From JANNBN01 sp031385545 (GTDB lineage Bacteria > Actinomycetota > Acidimicrobiia > Acidimicrobiales > JANYDT01): DNA of 25,121 bases. The position numbers and the translations under genes were made by a program. The number at the start of each line of letters is the position of its first letter. Position 1 is the first letter of the stretch. Of the stretch, positions 7,810-15,857 are shown in pieces. Location of the stretch: assembly GCA_031385545.1 (NCBI GenBank), contig JANNBN010000133.1, positions 1 through 25,121 of the forward strand, given 5' to 3'. Below the pieces are notes generated by a model. It was not told where the DNA came from, ran no database searches, and saw nothing but the letters and a program-made list of their open reading frames with translations.

Positions 7810-7818
7810 CGGCCCACC

Positions 7819-9120
7819 GTGAGCGTCTCTTCCCGGCCGTTCCGGCGGCCCGTCCGATACATCTCGCCCCTTGCAGATTTTCTGCGGACCGAGGCCGCCG
7901 GCGGCGCCCTGCTGCTCGGCGCTGCCGTGGTGGCGTTGGTGTGGGCCAACACAGCACCCGCCTCGTACCTGTCCTTCTGGCACGCGCGAGCTGGTGTCGA
8001 TTTCGCTGGGTGGGGCATAGATTTCGATGTCCGCCATTGGGTGAACGAAGGCCTGATGACGGTGTTCTTCCTTGTCGTCGGTCTGGAGATCAAGCGCGAA
8101 CTCACCGACGGTGAGTTGCGCGACCCTCGCGGAGCTGCGCTGCCGTTCGTCGCCGCACTCGGCGGAATGGCCGTGCCGGCCGTGATCTACACGGTGATCA
8201 ACGCCGGCGGGTCGACTGCCGGCGGCTGGGCAATCCCGATGGCGACAGATATTGCGATGGCCGTCGGGGTGCTCACCCTTCTCGGCCCGCGGGTGCCAGT
8301 GGCGCTGAAGCTGTTCCTCCTGGCTCTCGCGATCGTGGACGACATCGGCTCGGTCGTCGTGATCGCTGTCTTCTACGGAAAGGGTCTCAGCGTCGTGTGG
8401 GGTGGTTCCGCACTCGGCCTCGTGGTGGCAATTGCAGTCCTCAAACGGCTGGGTGTCCAGGTCATCGGGTTCTATGCAGTCATGGGTGCAGCGCTTTGGT
8501 ACTGCACCTATCGGGCTGGGGTGCACGCAACGCTGGCCGGTGTGGCTTGCGGGCTGCTCGCCCCGTCGAAACCGTTCCTCGACGCTGACTTGGTGGACGT
8601 CACCGCGCTGGCCGACGTTTCTTCGTACGACGCGGTTGCCGAAACGGTGCGCCTTGCGCGCCAGTCGGTGTCGGTCGTCGAGTGGCTGGAGCACCGGCTG
8701 GTGCCGTGGAGCTCCTATGCCGTGGTGCCGCTGTTCGCACTCGCGAACGCGGGGATCCCCGTCGGGCTCACTGCCTTGCGCGATTCCCTGGGATCATCGG
8801 TGGGGCTCGGCGTGGTCGCCGGTCTGGTGCTTGGCAAACCGGTCGGGATCACCCTGTTCAGCTGGATCGGGGTCAGAGCAGGGTGGGTCTCGTTGCCACA
8901 TGGCGTGCGGTGGCCCCACATCGCCGGCGCGGCAGCGTTGGGAGGCATCGGATTCACCGTGTCGCTGTTCATCGCCGGCCTCTCGTTCGAATCGGCAGCT
9001 GCTGAGGACCAGGCGCGTCTCAGCATCTTGGTGGCAACCGCAGCTGCCGCCTTCGTCGGGTCGGTCATTCTTCGCAGGACGACCAACCCGCCCCACGCGA
9101 GCCCACTCACCGGCGGGTAG
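7819..9120 (+). CDS. nhaA: Na+/H+ antiporter NhaA
   Basis: This membrane antiporter exchanges external protons for internal sodium and is most active at alkaline pH. The 433-residue chain has about 12 membrane segments. The key acidic residues are present: D144 in MATDIAMAVGVL (E. coli D133) and D174-D175 in AIVDDIGSV (D163/D164). A conserved lysine is in VLGKPVGI (K300 region). The cytoplasmic GLEIKRELTDGELRD segment near 88-102 is typical. The GTG at 7819 is chosen because the near-leaderless promoter and the family N-terminus both fit. It is divergent from ureAB across 70 bp, so pH homeostasis during ureolysis is a natural but unproven link. Confidence 0.93.
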   Translation: MSVSSRPFRRPVRYISPLADFLRTEAAGGALLLGAAVVALVWANTAPASYLSFWHARAGVDFAGWGIDFDVRHWVNEGLMTVFFLVVGLEIKRELTDGELRDPRGAALPFVAALGGMAVPAVIYTVINAGGSTAGGWAIPMATDIAMAVGVLTLLGPRVPVALKLFLLALAIVDDIGSVVVIAVFYGKGLSVVWGGSALGLVVAIAVLKRLGVQVIGFYAVMGAALWYCTYRAGVHATLAGVACGLLAPSKPFLDADLVDVTALADVSSYDAVAETVRLARQSVSVVEWLEHRLVPWSSYAVVPLFALANAGIPVGLTALRDSLGSSVGLGVVAGLVLGKPVGITLFSWIGVRAGWVSLPHGVRWPHIAGAAALGGIGFTVSLFIAGLSFESAAAEDQARLSILVATAAAAFVGSVILRRTTNPPHASPLTGG

Positions 9121-9259
9121 CGCTCGTCGCGACAGGTCCGAGCAGAGATGCGGAAGGACCCTGCGACGGAGCAGTAGCCTGTGTGATCCCGCCTGGGAGT
9201 CCGCCGGGTCCGCCTGCCTTCGCTGGTGGTCCTCCAGCCAGCAACACCGGCCGGCGTCG

Positions 9260-9265
9260 TACGAT
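9260..9265 (+). promoter_or_regulatory. Putative -10 element for the tig-clpP-clpX operon
   Basis: TACGAT at 9260-9265 fits TANNNT and would give a leader of about 44 nt before the tig ATG at 9316. No clear -35 is seen. The remainder of the nhaA-tig spacer (9121-9315) shows no gene or RNA I can support. Confidence 0.35.
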
Positions 9266-9315
9266 TTCCAACACTCCGCTCACCGAACACTTCGCACACT
9301 GGAACACCGCCGAGA

Positions 9316-10752
9316 ATGCAGACCGCTGTTGAGGCCCTCGAGGGCAACCACGCAAAGCTCACCGTCACCCTCACCGAGGCCGAATTCGACAAGGCTCTGT
9401 CCGACGCGTTCGTCAAGATCGCCGGCGAGGTCCGCATTCCGGGATTCCGGCCTGGCAAGGCCCCTCGACGCATCCTCGAGCAGCGGATGGGCAAGGAGTA
9501 CGCCCGCAGTGTGGCGCTCGAAGACGGGCTCCCAGAGTTCTACGTGGCTGCAGTCGACCAGGAAGACCTCGACGTCATCAACGTGCCGCAGCTCAGCCTG
9601 TTGTCCGGCGGCGAAGACGGGCCGGTCAGCTTCGAAGCCGGAGTGGAGCTTCGCCCCGAGGTGCGTGTACCTGGTTACGACGGCCTCCAGGTAACCATTG
9701 CAAATCCCGCAGCCGGCGAAGCTGAGATCAGCGAACAGCTGGATCGGATGCGCAACTCGTTCGCCCTGCTCAACGAGGTCGATCGTCAGGCACAGGACGG
9801 CGATCACGCTCGCATCGACGTCAGCGGAACCATCGACGGCGAGCCCGTCCCGGGGCTCACGGCCGAGGACTACCTGTACGAGGTCGGTGCCGGAAGCGTG
9901 GTTCCGGAACTGGACCATAACCTGCTCGGTGCCAGTGCGGGCGACCAGCTCTCGTTCGAAGCCGGCGTTCCCGGAGGAGAAGCGGACAGCTCCCCCATCG
10001 TGTTCGCGGTCACCGTCAAGGCCGTGAACGAGAAGGTGCTACCAGCCGCGGACGACGCGTTCGCTGTGGCCAACTCCGAGTTCGCAACCATCGCGGAGCT
10101 TCGTAGCGACATCGCGAACCGCATCACCATGGTGAAGCGTGTGCAGTCCTACATTGCACTGCGCGATGCCACCATGGAGGCCCTGGTTGCGGTGGCCGAC
10201 ATCGAGACCGTCCCCGAGGCGCTGCTCAACGTCGAGGCACAGAACCGCCTCCGTGACATGCAGAACCGCCTTGCCCAGCAAGGTGCGTCACTCGACCAGT
10301 ACATCGCAGCCACTGGGCAGTCCCCGGACGAACTCATGGCTGAACTGCGCGAGCAGGGCACGAACAACGCAAAGGCCGACCTCGCTCTGCGCAGCGTCGC
10401 AAAGTCCGAGGGCATCACGGTCACCGATGCGGAAGTCGATGCAGAGATTGTGCGTCTGGCCGACCGCTTCAACATGAAGCCCAAGCAGGTTCGGCGCAAC
10501 GTCATCAATAATGGCCAGTTGTCGGTCCTCCGGGCAGACGTGCTGAAGTCAAAAGCGTTGAATTGGCTCATGCAGCACGTGTCACTTGTCGATGAAGACG
10601 GCCATGCGATCGATCGCAAGGACTTGCAGCTCACCTCCGACGAACAAGCTGCTGCCGACGAAATCGTCGATCGGGCCGAGCTTGCCGAACACGACGACGA
10701 ACACGATTATGACCACGACGATCACGACCACGACGATCACGGTCACGACTGA
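9316..10752 (+). CDS. tig: Trigger factor (ribosome-associated chaperone) with Asp/His-rich tail
   Basis: Trigger factor binds nascent chains at the ribosomal exit. The ATG at 9316 is chosen because the family begins here (MQTAVEALEGNHAKL); an upstream in-frame ATG at 9226 would add 30 atypical residues. The ribosome-binding signature GFRPGKAP is at 43-50. The FKBP-like prolyl isomerase domain runs from about 160 to 240 but is shortened (GGEADSSP where the loop is normally longer), so isomerase activity may be weak. The C-terminal chaperone domain runs to about 440. The last 22 residues (457-478) contain 7 His and 10 Asp, which suggests metal binding in the manner of SlyD or HypB tails; that is inference. 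It is the first gene of the protease operon. Confidence 0.93.
   Translation: MQTAVEALEGNHAKLTVTLTEAEFDKALSDAFVKIAGEVRIPGFRPGKAPRRILEQRMGKEYARSVALEDGLPEFYVAAVDQEDLDVINVPQLSLLSGGEDGPVSFEAGVELRPEVRVPGYDGLQVTIANPAAGEAEISEQLDRMRNSFALLNEVDRQAQDGDHARIDVSGTIDGEPVPGLTAEDYLYEVGAGSVVPELDHNLLGASAGDQLSFEAGVPGGEADSSPIVFAVTVKAVNEKVLPAADDAFAVANSEFATIAELRSDIANRITMVKRVQSYIALRDATMEALVAVADIETVPEALLNVEAQNRLRDMQNRLAQQGASLDQYIAATGQSPDELMAELREQGTNNAKADLALRSVAKSEGITVTDAEVDAEIVRLADRFNMKPKQVRRNVINNGQLSVLRADVLKSKALNWLMQHVSLVDEDGHAIDRKDLQLTSDEQAAADEIVDRAELAEHDDEHDYDHDDHDHDDHGHD
10711..10740 (+). repeat. Perfect 15-bp tandem duplication in the tig tail
   Basis: GACCACGACGATCAC occurs at 10711-10725 and again at 10726-10740. 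It encodes DHDDH repeats, so the Asp/His tail appears to have grown by in-frame duplication. Confidence 0.85.
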
Positions 10753-10765
10753 TCCCCGGATCAGT
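10748..10765 (+). terminator. Hairpin at the tig stop codon
   Basis: ACTGATCC (10748-10755) and GGATCAGT (10758-10765) form a perfect 8-bp inverted repeat that includes the tig TGA. No T-run follows. It may be an attenuator or processing site between tig and clpP rather than a full terminator. Confidence 0.35.
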
Positions 10766-10805
10766 TGGTCCGAATAACTTCCCCGTTTCAGACAGGATGG
10801 CTGCG

Positions 10806-11432
10806 ATGAACCGAATCCAGAACTACCTCGTGCCCACGGTGGTCGAGCAGACCAACCGCGGTGAGCGCGCGTATGACCTGTACAGCCGCCTCCTCAAAGA
10901 GCACATCGTGTTCGTAGGTACCCCGATCGACGACACCATCGCCAACCTGCTGTGTGCACAGCTGTTGTTCCTCGAATCCGAGAACCCGGACCGTGACATC
11001 AACATCTACATCAATTCGCCGGGAGGCGATGTCACGGGGTTGATGGCCATCTACGACACGTGCCAGTTCATCCGCAACGACATCTCCACCATCTGCTTCG
11101 GTCAGGCTGCATCGGCCGCTGCGGTGCTTCTGGCCTCGGGCACGCCCGGTAAGCGGTTCGCGCTGCCGCACAGCCGCGTGCTCATCCACCAGCCTTACTC
11201 CGGTGCCGGAGGCCAGGCCTCGGACATCGAGATCCAGGCCAGGGAACTCAACCGCATCCAGACGGACCTGGAAGAGATTCTGTCCCGCCATACGGGCCAA
11301 ACTGTCGACCGAATCCACAAAGACACAGACCGGGACTACATCATGTCCGCCGAAGAGGCCAAGGTCTATGGCATCATCGATCACGTGATCACCTCCCGTG
11401 AACTGCCGCTGTCCGACGCCATTGCTCACTGA
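10806..11432 (+). CDS. clpP: ATP-dependent Clp protease proteolytic subunit
   Basis: This is the serine peptidase that forms the tetradecameric chamber of ClpXP. The catalytic triad is present: Ser103 (GQAASAAAV), His128 (LIHQP) and Asp177 (DTDRD), followed by SAEEAKVYGIID. An ATG at 10797 is also in frame. I prefer 10806 because AGGA at 10794-10797 would be a ribosome binding site 8 nt upstream and the family starts MNxIQNYLVP; either start changes only three residues. The chain is about 208 aa, with almost no propeptide. Many actinobacteria carry two clpP genes in tandem here, but this locus has one. The gene ends 64 bp before clpX. Confidence 0.95.
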   Translation: MNRIQNYLVPTVVEQTNRGERAYDLYSRLLKEHIVFVGTPIDDTIANLLCAQLLFLESENPDRDINIYINSPGGDVTGLMAIYDTCQFIRNDISTICFGQAASAAAVLLASGTPGKRFALPHSRVLIHQPYSGAGGQASDIEIQARELNRIQTDLEEILSRHTGQTVDRIHKDTDRDYIMSAEEAKVYGIIDHVITSRELPLSDAIAH

Positions 11433-11496
11433 GCTGTTCTGAACGTCAACCGGAAATCCACTTCAGAAGCTTCCTGAGAAAGTCGAGACTGACAAC

Positions 11497-12777
11497 GTGG
11501 CAAAATTCGGTGACGGAGGCGACCTCCTCAAATGCTCGTTCTGCGGCAAGTCGCAGAAGCAGGTCAAGAAGCTCATTGCCGGTCCGGGTGTGTACATCTG
11601 CGACGAGTGCATCGAGCTGTGCAACGAGATCATCGAGGAAGAGCTTTCCGATGCCGGCGAGGTCCGGTTCGACGAACTGCCGCGCCCCAAGCAGATCCAC
11701 GCATTCCTCGATGAGTACGTCATCGGGCAGAACCAGGCCAAGAAACAGTTGGCCGTTGCGGTCTACAACCACTACAAGCGAGTCCAGACCGGTGCCAACG
11801 AGACGGTGAAGCAGTCCGAAGTCGAGCTGGCGAAGTCCAACATCTTGCTGCTCGGCCCCACCGGCTGCGGCAAAACGGAACTGGCTCGCACGCTGGCACG
11901 CATGCTCAACGTCCCGTTCGCCATCGCCGATGCCACGGCCCTCACCGAAGCTGGCTACGTCGGCGAAGACGTCGAGAACATCCTGCTGAAGCTCATCCAG
12001 GCTGCGGACTACGACGTCAAGAAGGCCGAGACGGGCATCGTCTACATCGACGAGATCGACAAGATCGCCCGCAAGAGCGAGAACCCGTCCATCACCCGAG
12101 ACGTCAGCGGCGAAGGTGTGCAGCAGGCGCTGCTCAAGATGCTCGAGGGCACGGTTGCGTCCGTTCCTCCCCAGGGTGGCCGCAAGCACCCGCACCAGGA
12201 GTTCATCCAGATCGACACGACCAACGTGCTGTTCATCTGCGGTGGTGCCTTCGCCGGCCTCGACAAGGTCATCGAGGCTCGCATCGGTCAGAAGGGCATC
12301 GGCTTCAACTCACGCGTCTACTCCAAGAACGAGCGAGACCCAGGCGAGTGGTTCGCGCAGGTACTGCCTGAAGACCTCACGCGCTACGGGCTCATTCCGG
12401 AGTTCATCGGCCGCCTGCCGGTGGTCGGAGCCGTTTCGTCGCTCGATCGTGATTCGCTGGTCAAGATCCTGACCGAACCGCGCAATGCGCTGGTCAAGCA
12501 GTACAAGAAGTTCTTCGAGTACGACGGTGTGGCTCTGGAGTTCACACCGGACGCGCTCGAGGCCATCGCCGACCAGGCGCTGCTGCGCGGTATCGGGGCT
12601 CGCGGCCTTCGGGCCATCCTCGAAGAGGTACTGCTCAACGTGATGTACGACCTGCCCGGTCGCAGCGACGTGGCCCGCTGCGTCATCACCCGCGAAGTCG
12701 TCCTTGAGAAGGTCAACCCCACGCTGGTGTCGCGCACCGAAGACAAGCCCGAGCGCCTCCGCCGCGCCGCCAGCTGA
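11497..12777 (+). CDS. clpX: ATP-dependent Clp protease ATP-binding subunit ClpX
   Basis: This AAA+ unfoldase feeds substrates to ClpP. All functional elements are present in the 426 residues: zinc-finger cysteines C13, C16, C35 and C38; Walker A GPTGCGKT at 120-127; pore-1 loop GYVGED at 153-158; Walker B VYIDEID at 182-188; RKH loop at 229-231; the ClpP-docking IGF tripeptide at 268-270; and a sensor-2 GARGLRAIL segment near the C-terminus. The GTG at 11497 gives the standard MAKFGDGGDLLKCSFCGK start, although the ribosome binding site is weak. The intact IGF loop predicts docking to the neighbouring ClpP. Confidence 0.97.
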   Translation: MAKFGDGGDLLKCSFCGKSQKQVKKLIAGPGVYICDECIELCNEIIEEELSDAGEVRFDELPRPKQIHAFLDEYVIGQNQAKKQLAVAVYNHYKRVQTGANETVKQSEVELAKSNILLLGPTGCGKTELARTLARMLNVPFAIADATALTEAGYVGEDVENILLKLIQAADYDVKKAETGIVYIDEIDKIARKSENPSITRDVSGEGVQQALLKMLEGTVASVPPQGGRKHPHQEFIQIDTTNVLFICGGAFAGLDKVIEARIGQKGIGFNSRVYSKNERDPGEWFAQVLPEDLTRYGLIPEFIGRLPVVGAVSSLDRDSLVKILTEPRNALVKQYKKFFEYDGVALEFTPDALEAIADQALLRGIGARGLRAILEEVLLNVMYDLPGRSDVARCVITREVVLEKVNPTLVSRTEDKPERLRRAAS

Positions 12778-12816
12778 CGCAACAAGTTCCGGGGCTCTGG
12801 TCGAGCATCGGCGAAT

Positions 12817-14211
12817 GTGTTTGCTAGACCCGATTCTGTGCAACAGCCTTTCCCCGGACGAGACCCGCTCCGCCCGTACCCGTTCTTGTTCGACGAGGCA
12901 ATGGAGTGGCTCGACGCGCACATCAACATGGAGAAGGGTTCAACGGTCAACGACGTTTCCGGCGTGGCACTGCCGCCTCGACGGCTCGATCCGCCGAGCC
13001 TCGATCGTATGCGCGCCTTGCTTCGTTTCGCAGGTGACCCACAGCTCGACGTTCCGTTCATCCATGTCACGGGGACCAACGGCAAGGGATCCACGGCGCG
13101 GATGGCTGCATCGCTGCTTGAAGCGTCGGGCAGAAGCGTTGGCGCCTACACGTCGCCTCACCTGGAGCGGCTGAACGAGCGACTCGCCTACAACAGCACC
13201 GCCATTGCCGACGCCGACCTTGCAACGCTCCTTTCAGACATCGCGCTTGCGGAGGACGCAGCGGGGGAGCGGTGCAGCTTTTTCGAGCTCACCACCGCAG
13301 CTGCATTTCGGTGGTTCGGCGACATCGCGGTCGAGGCCGCGGTGGTCGAGGTTGGAATGGGCGGCAACTGGGACGCAACCAACGCAGGTGACGGGGCGGT
13401 AGCGGTTGTCACCAACGTGGAGTTCGACCACGCCGAGTACTTCGGACCGGAGCGTTCTGACATCGCCCGTGAAAAGGCCGGGATCATCAAACCGGGGTCC
13501 GCAGCGCTCATCGGCGAGCAGGACCAGGCCATTGCCCTGCAACTCCACAACCTCGCAAGGGAGCGCGGAGCAGCAACAATCTGGCAGCGCGGCACGGACT
13601 TCGACACGATCAGCAACCGGTTGGCGATCGCTGGCCGTTCGCTGTCGCTGCGCACCCCTGGCGGTCGCTACGACGATGTGTTCATCCCGCTGCACGGCGC
13701 GCATCAGGGCGACAACGCGGCGATCGCCTTGGCTGCAGTCGAGGCGTTCCTGCAGGAACCGCTCGAAGCCGAGGTGGTCCGCACGGGGTTCTCCCGCGCC
13801 CATAACCCAGGCCGACTGGAAGTCATGGGGCGTCGGCCGCTGGTGGTCATCGACGGCGCGCACAACCCGGCCGGTGCAGCTGTCCTGCGCACAGCCATCG
13901 ACGAAGCTTTTGCTGCCTGCAGCCAACGCATTGTGGTGATGGGTCTGCTTGAGGGCCGCGACGAGCACGAAATGGTGCGTATCGTCTGCTCCGGTGCTGC
14001 GTCGGTCGTTGCTGTTGCTCCGTCGTCGCCCAGGGCCATGGATCCCGAACGAATTCGAGTTGCGTGCCAGACCCTCGGAATACCGGCCACCGTTGCCCGA
14101 GATGTACCCGAGGCACTGCAGCGCGGCCGGTCAGCCGTGACGGCCGATGACATGTTGCTCATCACCGGGTCGCTGTACCTGCTCGGCGAAGCCCGCCCCC
14201 TGCTGCGCTGA
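12817..14211 (+). CDS. folC: Folylpolyglutamate synthase/dihydrofolate synthase
   Basis: This Mur-ligase-type enzyme adds glutamate to dihydropteroate and folates using ATP. The P-loop GTNGKGST is at 86-93 and TSPHL at 112-116. An EVGMGGNWDATN motif (usually GGRLDATN) and a C-terminal DGAHNPAG motif follow. The length (464 aa) is slightly above average because of an N-terminal stretch. Conserved sequence begins only at about residue 25 (FDEAMEWLDAHIN), so the GTG at 12817 may be too early and an in-frame GTG at 12838 is a reasonable alternative. The gene lies 39 bp after clpX and is probably co-transcribed. In many actinobacteria valS lies between clpX and folC; here it does not. Confidence 0.93.
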   Translation: MFARPDSVQQPFPGRDPLRPYPFLFDEAMEWLDAHINMEKGSTVNDVSGVALPPRRLDPPSLDRMRALLRFAGDPQLDVPFIHVTGTNGKGSTARMAASLLEASGRSVGAYTSPHLERLNERLAYNSTAIADADLATLLSDIALAEDAAGERCSFFELTTAAAFRWFGDIAVEAAVVEVGMGGNWDATNAGDGAVAVVTNVEFDHAEYFGPERSDIAREKAGIIKPGSAALIGEQDQAIALQLHNLARERGAATIWQRGTDFDTISNRLAIAGRSLSLRTPGGRYDDVFIPLHGAHQGDNAAIALAAVEAFLQEPLEAEVVRTGFSRAHNPGRLEVMGRRPLVVIDGAHNPAGAAVLRTAIDEAFAACSQRIVVMGLLEGRDEHEMVRIVCSGAASVVAVAPSSPRAMDPERIRVACQTLGIPATVARDVPEALQRGRSAVTADDMLLITGSLYLLGEARPLLR

Positions 14212-14228
14212 GCCCTCGGCTAATTGCC

Positions 14229-14340
14229 CCGGGGCTGACCCACCCGGTGCTCAACAAGCTCGCCCCCCACCCCTCCGGCCCCCCAGCCCCTAAGCCCCCC
14301 GGCCACCCCAGCCCCCCGGCCACCCCGCCACCCCCGCCAA
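14229..14340. repeat. C-rich low-complexity tract with a 17-bp tandem repeat
   Basis: The top strand is extremely C-rich and almost free of G runs, so the bottom strand is G-rich with many runs of 4-6 G. A perfect 17-bp unit (AGCCCCCCGGCCACCCC) is repeated at 14293-14309 and 14310-14326. It lies between the convergent folC and hydrolase-acylphosphatase genes. The bottom strand has G-quadruplex potential. Confidence 0.75.
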
Positions 14341-14343
14341 GGA

Positions 14344-14455
14344 ACCAACGTTGGTCTGTGGGCAACCAACGTTGGGTTTGTTGCAACCAACGTTGCGTGT
14401 TCGGGTCGGTTTGGGGTGCGGATTTCGAAGGTTGGTCGCTGGGGGAGCAACGTTG
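14344..14455. repeat. Four CAACGTTG palindromes, three at exact 21-bp spacing
   Basis: Palindromes centred on AACGTT occur at 14344-14355 (12 bp perfect, ACCAACGTTGGT), 14366-14375 (CCAACGTTGG), 14388-14395 and 14448-14455. The first three centres are exactly 21 bp apart (14349.5, 14370.5, 14391.5), two helical turns; the fourth is 60 bp further. The first three share the 10-base core ACCAACGTTG in a 21-bp unit. They lie in a gene-free convergent spacer. Confidence 0.8.
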
Positions 14456-14477
14456 GAGAAGGTTGGTTGCTTGGGGG
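14427..14477. repeat. Imperfect 19-20-bp direct repeat
   Basis: The segments at 14427-14445 and 14458-14477 share GAAGGTTGGT-GCT-GGGG with two substitutions. They flank the fourth CAACGTTG palindrome. Together with the preceding repeats they make the whole 14229-14480 spacer repetitive. Confidence 0.65.
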
Positions 14478-14527
14478 CATCTGTTGGACGGGCCGGGCTG
14501 GTGCGAGCGCGGGGTGCGGCGCCGCAC

Positions 14528-15766
14528 CTATTCGGTGGGCCGGACCTCGAAGCGCTCCGGGTCCAAGTCGCCGTCGGTCGATCGGGCACGCCGCACTTCG
14601 GCAACGGCGCGTGCCCTGGCCCGGACGTCGGTGACCGTGGCCATGGGTGGGCCGGTCCGGGCCCACTCGAGCAGTTCATCGACCCGATCCTTGGCCCCGG
14701 AGACGACGGCCTCGACCCTGCCATCACGACGATTTCGGACCCAACCCTGCAACCCCAGATCGTCGGCACGACGCTGCATCGAGTCCCGGAAACCAACGCC
14801 CTGGACCCGCCCGGAGACGAAGAGATGCTGCACCGTGTTTCGGGCCGCTGTCGCTGCCATGGCCCCCTTGGCCAGGCGCTTCTGTCGTTTGGCCACCGAT
14901 GCAAGTGCTGCGTCGAACACGGGCCAGTAGGTCTCGGGGTTGGATGCCGCGGCGCGATGGTCCAACGCGACCTCATGCAGGGTTGCGCCGGGAATCAGCG
15001 CAGCGAGCTGGCGTTGACGTGACGCCGGAACGGTGGCGTCGTCGAGTGTGACTACTACCGCAGTCGGAGCGGTGATCGTCCCCAACCACGTATCTGACCG
15101 GAATCGCCCCAACGCATGACCCGCCTCGGCGATCATCCCGGCGTGATGGTTCTCGTACTCGGATGCCATCCACTGGGCCAACGGTGAGGTCTTGTCGGGC
15201 GATCGAAAGCGTCCCGGAAGCCGGTGGACCAGGAATTTCGGCGCAGCGTTGAGCGCTTTCACCGCCGTCCCGAGTAAAGACTCGAAGAAGAACTGATCGC
15301 CCCGGGTCTCGGAGAACACCGAAGCGGTGCTGCACAGCACCAGCCCGGCCACTCGTTCCGGATGGCGGTGCGCGACCAACTGTGCAATGGTTCCGCCCAT
15401 CGAATAGCCGACCGCAACGAATTGATCCCACCCGAGCACATCGGCGACGGCCATCACGTCGTCCGCACAGTCCTCGAGGGTGAACCGGGCACTGCGTAAG
15501 CCCGTGCCGTGCCCGCGCTGGTCCCATGCGGCGAAGGCGTGACGTTCAGCAATGCGCTTGTACAGGCGGAACCAGTTGAGGTTGGCTGTCACCGTCCAGC
15601 CGTGGATGAGGATCAACGGTGGCAGTCTCCTGGCGCGGCGGCGATCGACCGGGCCGGGTGCGTAGCGAACGGTGAGGATGCCCCGTTCGCCGAGATCGAT
15701 TTCCCGGGTGGCAGGCAGCACCGGTTCGACTCCGTTCTTGCCGGAGCGTCTGGTGTTCCTCGCCAT
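14528..15766 (-). CDS. Alpha/beta-hydrolase fused to acylphosphatase
   Basis: A single 412-residue frame joins two enzymes. Residues about 30-290 form an alpha/beta-hydrolase: oxyanion HGW at 55-57, nucleophile S122 in GYSMGG, probable acid D242 or D243, and H270. Residues about 312-385 form a complete acylphosphatase with GRVQGVGFR (319-327, catalytic Arg327) and Asn345 in GWVRNRRDG, which would hydrolyse acyl phosphates. A 20-residue basic linker (KRQKRLAKG) joins them. The N-terminus is Arg-rich with no signal peptide, so it is probably cytoplasmic. It lies downstream of gpsA on the same strand, 91 bp away. Both domains look active. The substrate of the hydrolase cannot be named. Confidence 0.85.
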   Translation of the reverse strand: MARNTRRSGKNGVEPVLPATREIDLGERGILTVRYAPGPVDRRRARRLPPLILIHGWTVTANLNWFRLYKRIAERHAFAAWDQRGHGTGLRSARFTLEDCADDVMAVADVLGWDQFVAVGYSMGGTIAQLVAHRHPERVAGLVLCSTASVFSETRGDQFFFESLLGTAVKALNAAPKFLVHRLPGRFRSPDKTSPLAQWMASEYENHHAGMIAEAGHALGRFRSDTWLGTITAPTAVVVTLDDATVPASRQRQLAALIPGATLHEVALDHRAAASNPETYWPVFDAALASVAKRQKRLAKGAMAATAARNTVQHLFVSGRVQGVGFRDSMQRRADDLGLQGWVRNRRDGRVEAVVSGAKDRVDELLEWARTGPPMATVTDVRARARAVAEVRRARSTDGDLDPERFEVRPTE

Positions 15767-15857
15767 CGGGATCGATTCTTGCCGAAGTCAGCCGGAAAGG
15801 TGAATCGTCGGCGTGGGCTTGTCTTACTTAACTTCAGCCTGGTGTCGCTGACGCGGG

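Noticed and set aside
9121..9315. tRNA or small RNA between nhaA and tig
   Set aside because: No cloverleaf, anticodon stem or TTCGA-type T-loop could be found; only a -10-like hexamer is supported.
8402..9694. Long open frame (about 430 codons) across nhaA and the start of tig
   Set aside because: It overlaps two well-supported genes in another frame, is Ser/Arg/Pro-rich with no domain, and is an artefact of GC-rich codon bias.
14344..14455. Possible CRISPR array
   Set aside because: The conserved core is only 10 bp, units abut at 21 bp with no unique spacers of the usual length, and no cas gene is near.
14220..14976. Several open frames through the repeat-rich spacer on both strands
   Set aside because: Their products are low-complexity Pro/Gly/Arg or short heptad repeats produced by the 21-bp and C-rich DNA repeats, and they overlap the acylphosphatase domain in other frames.
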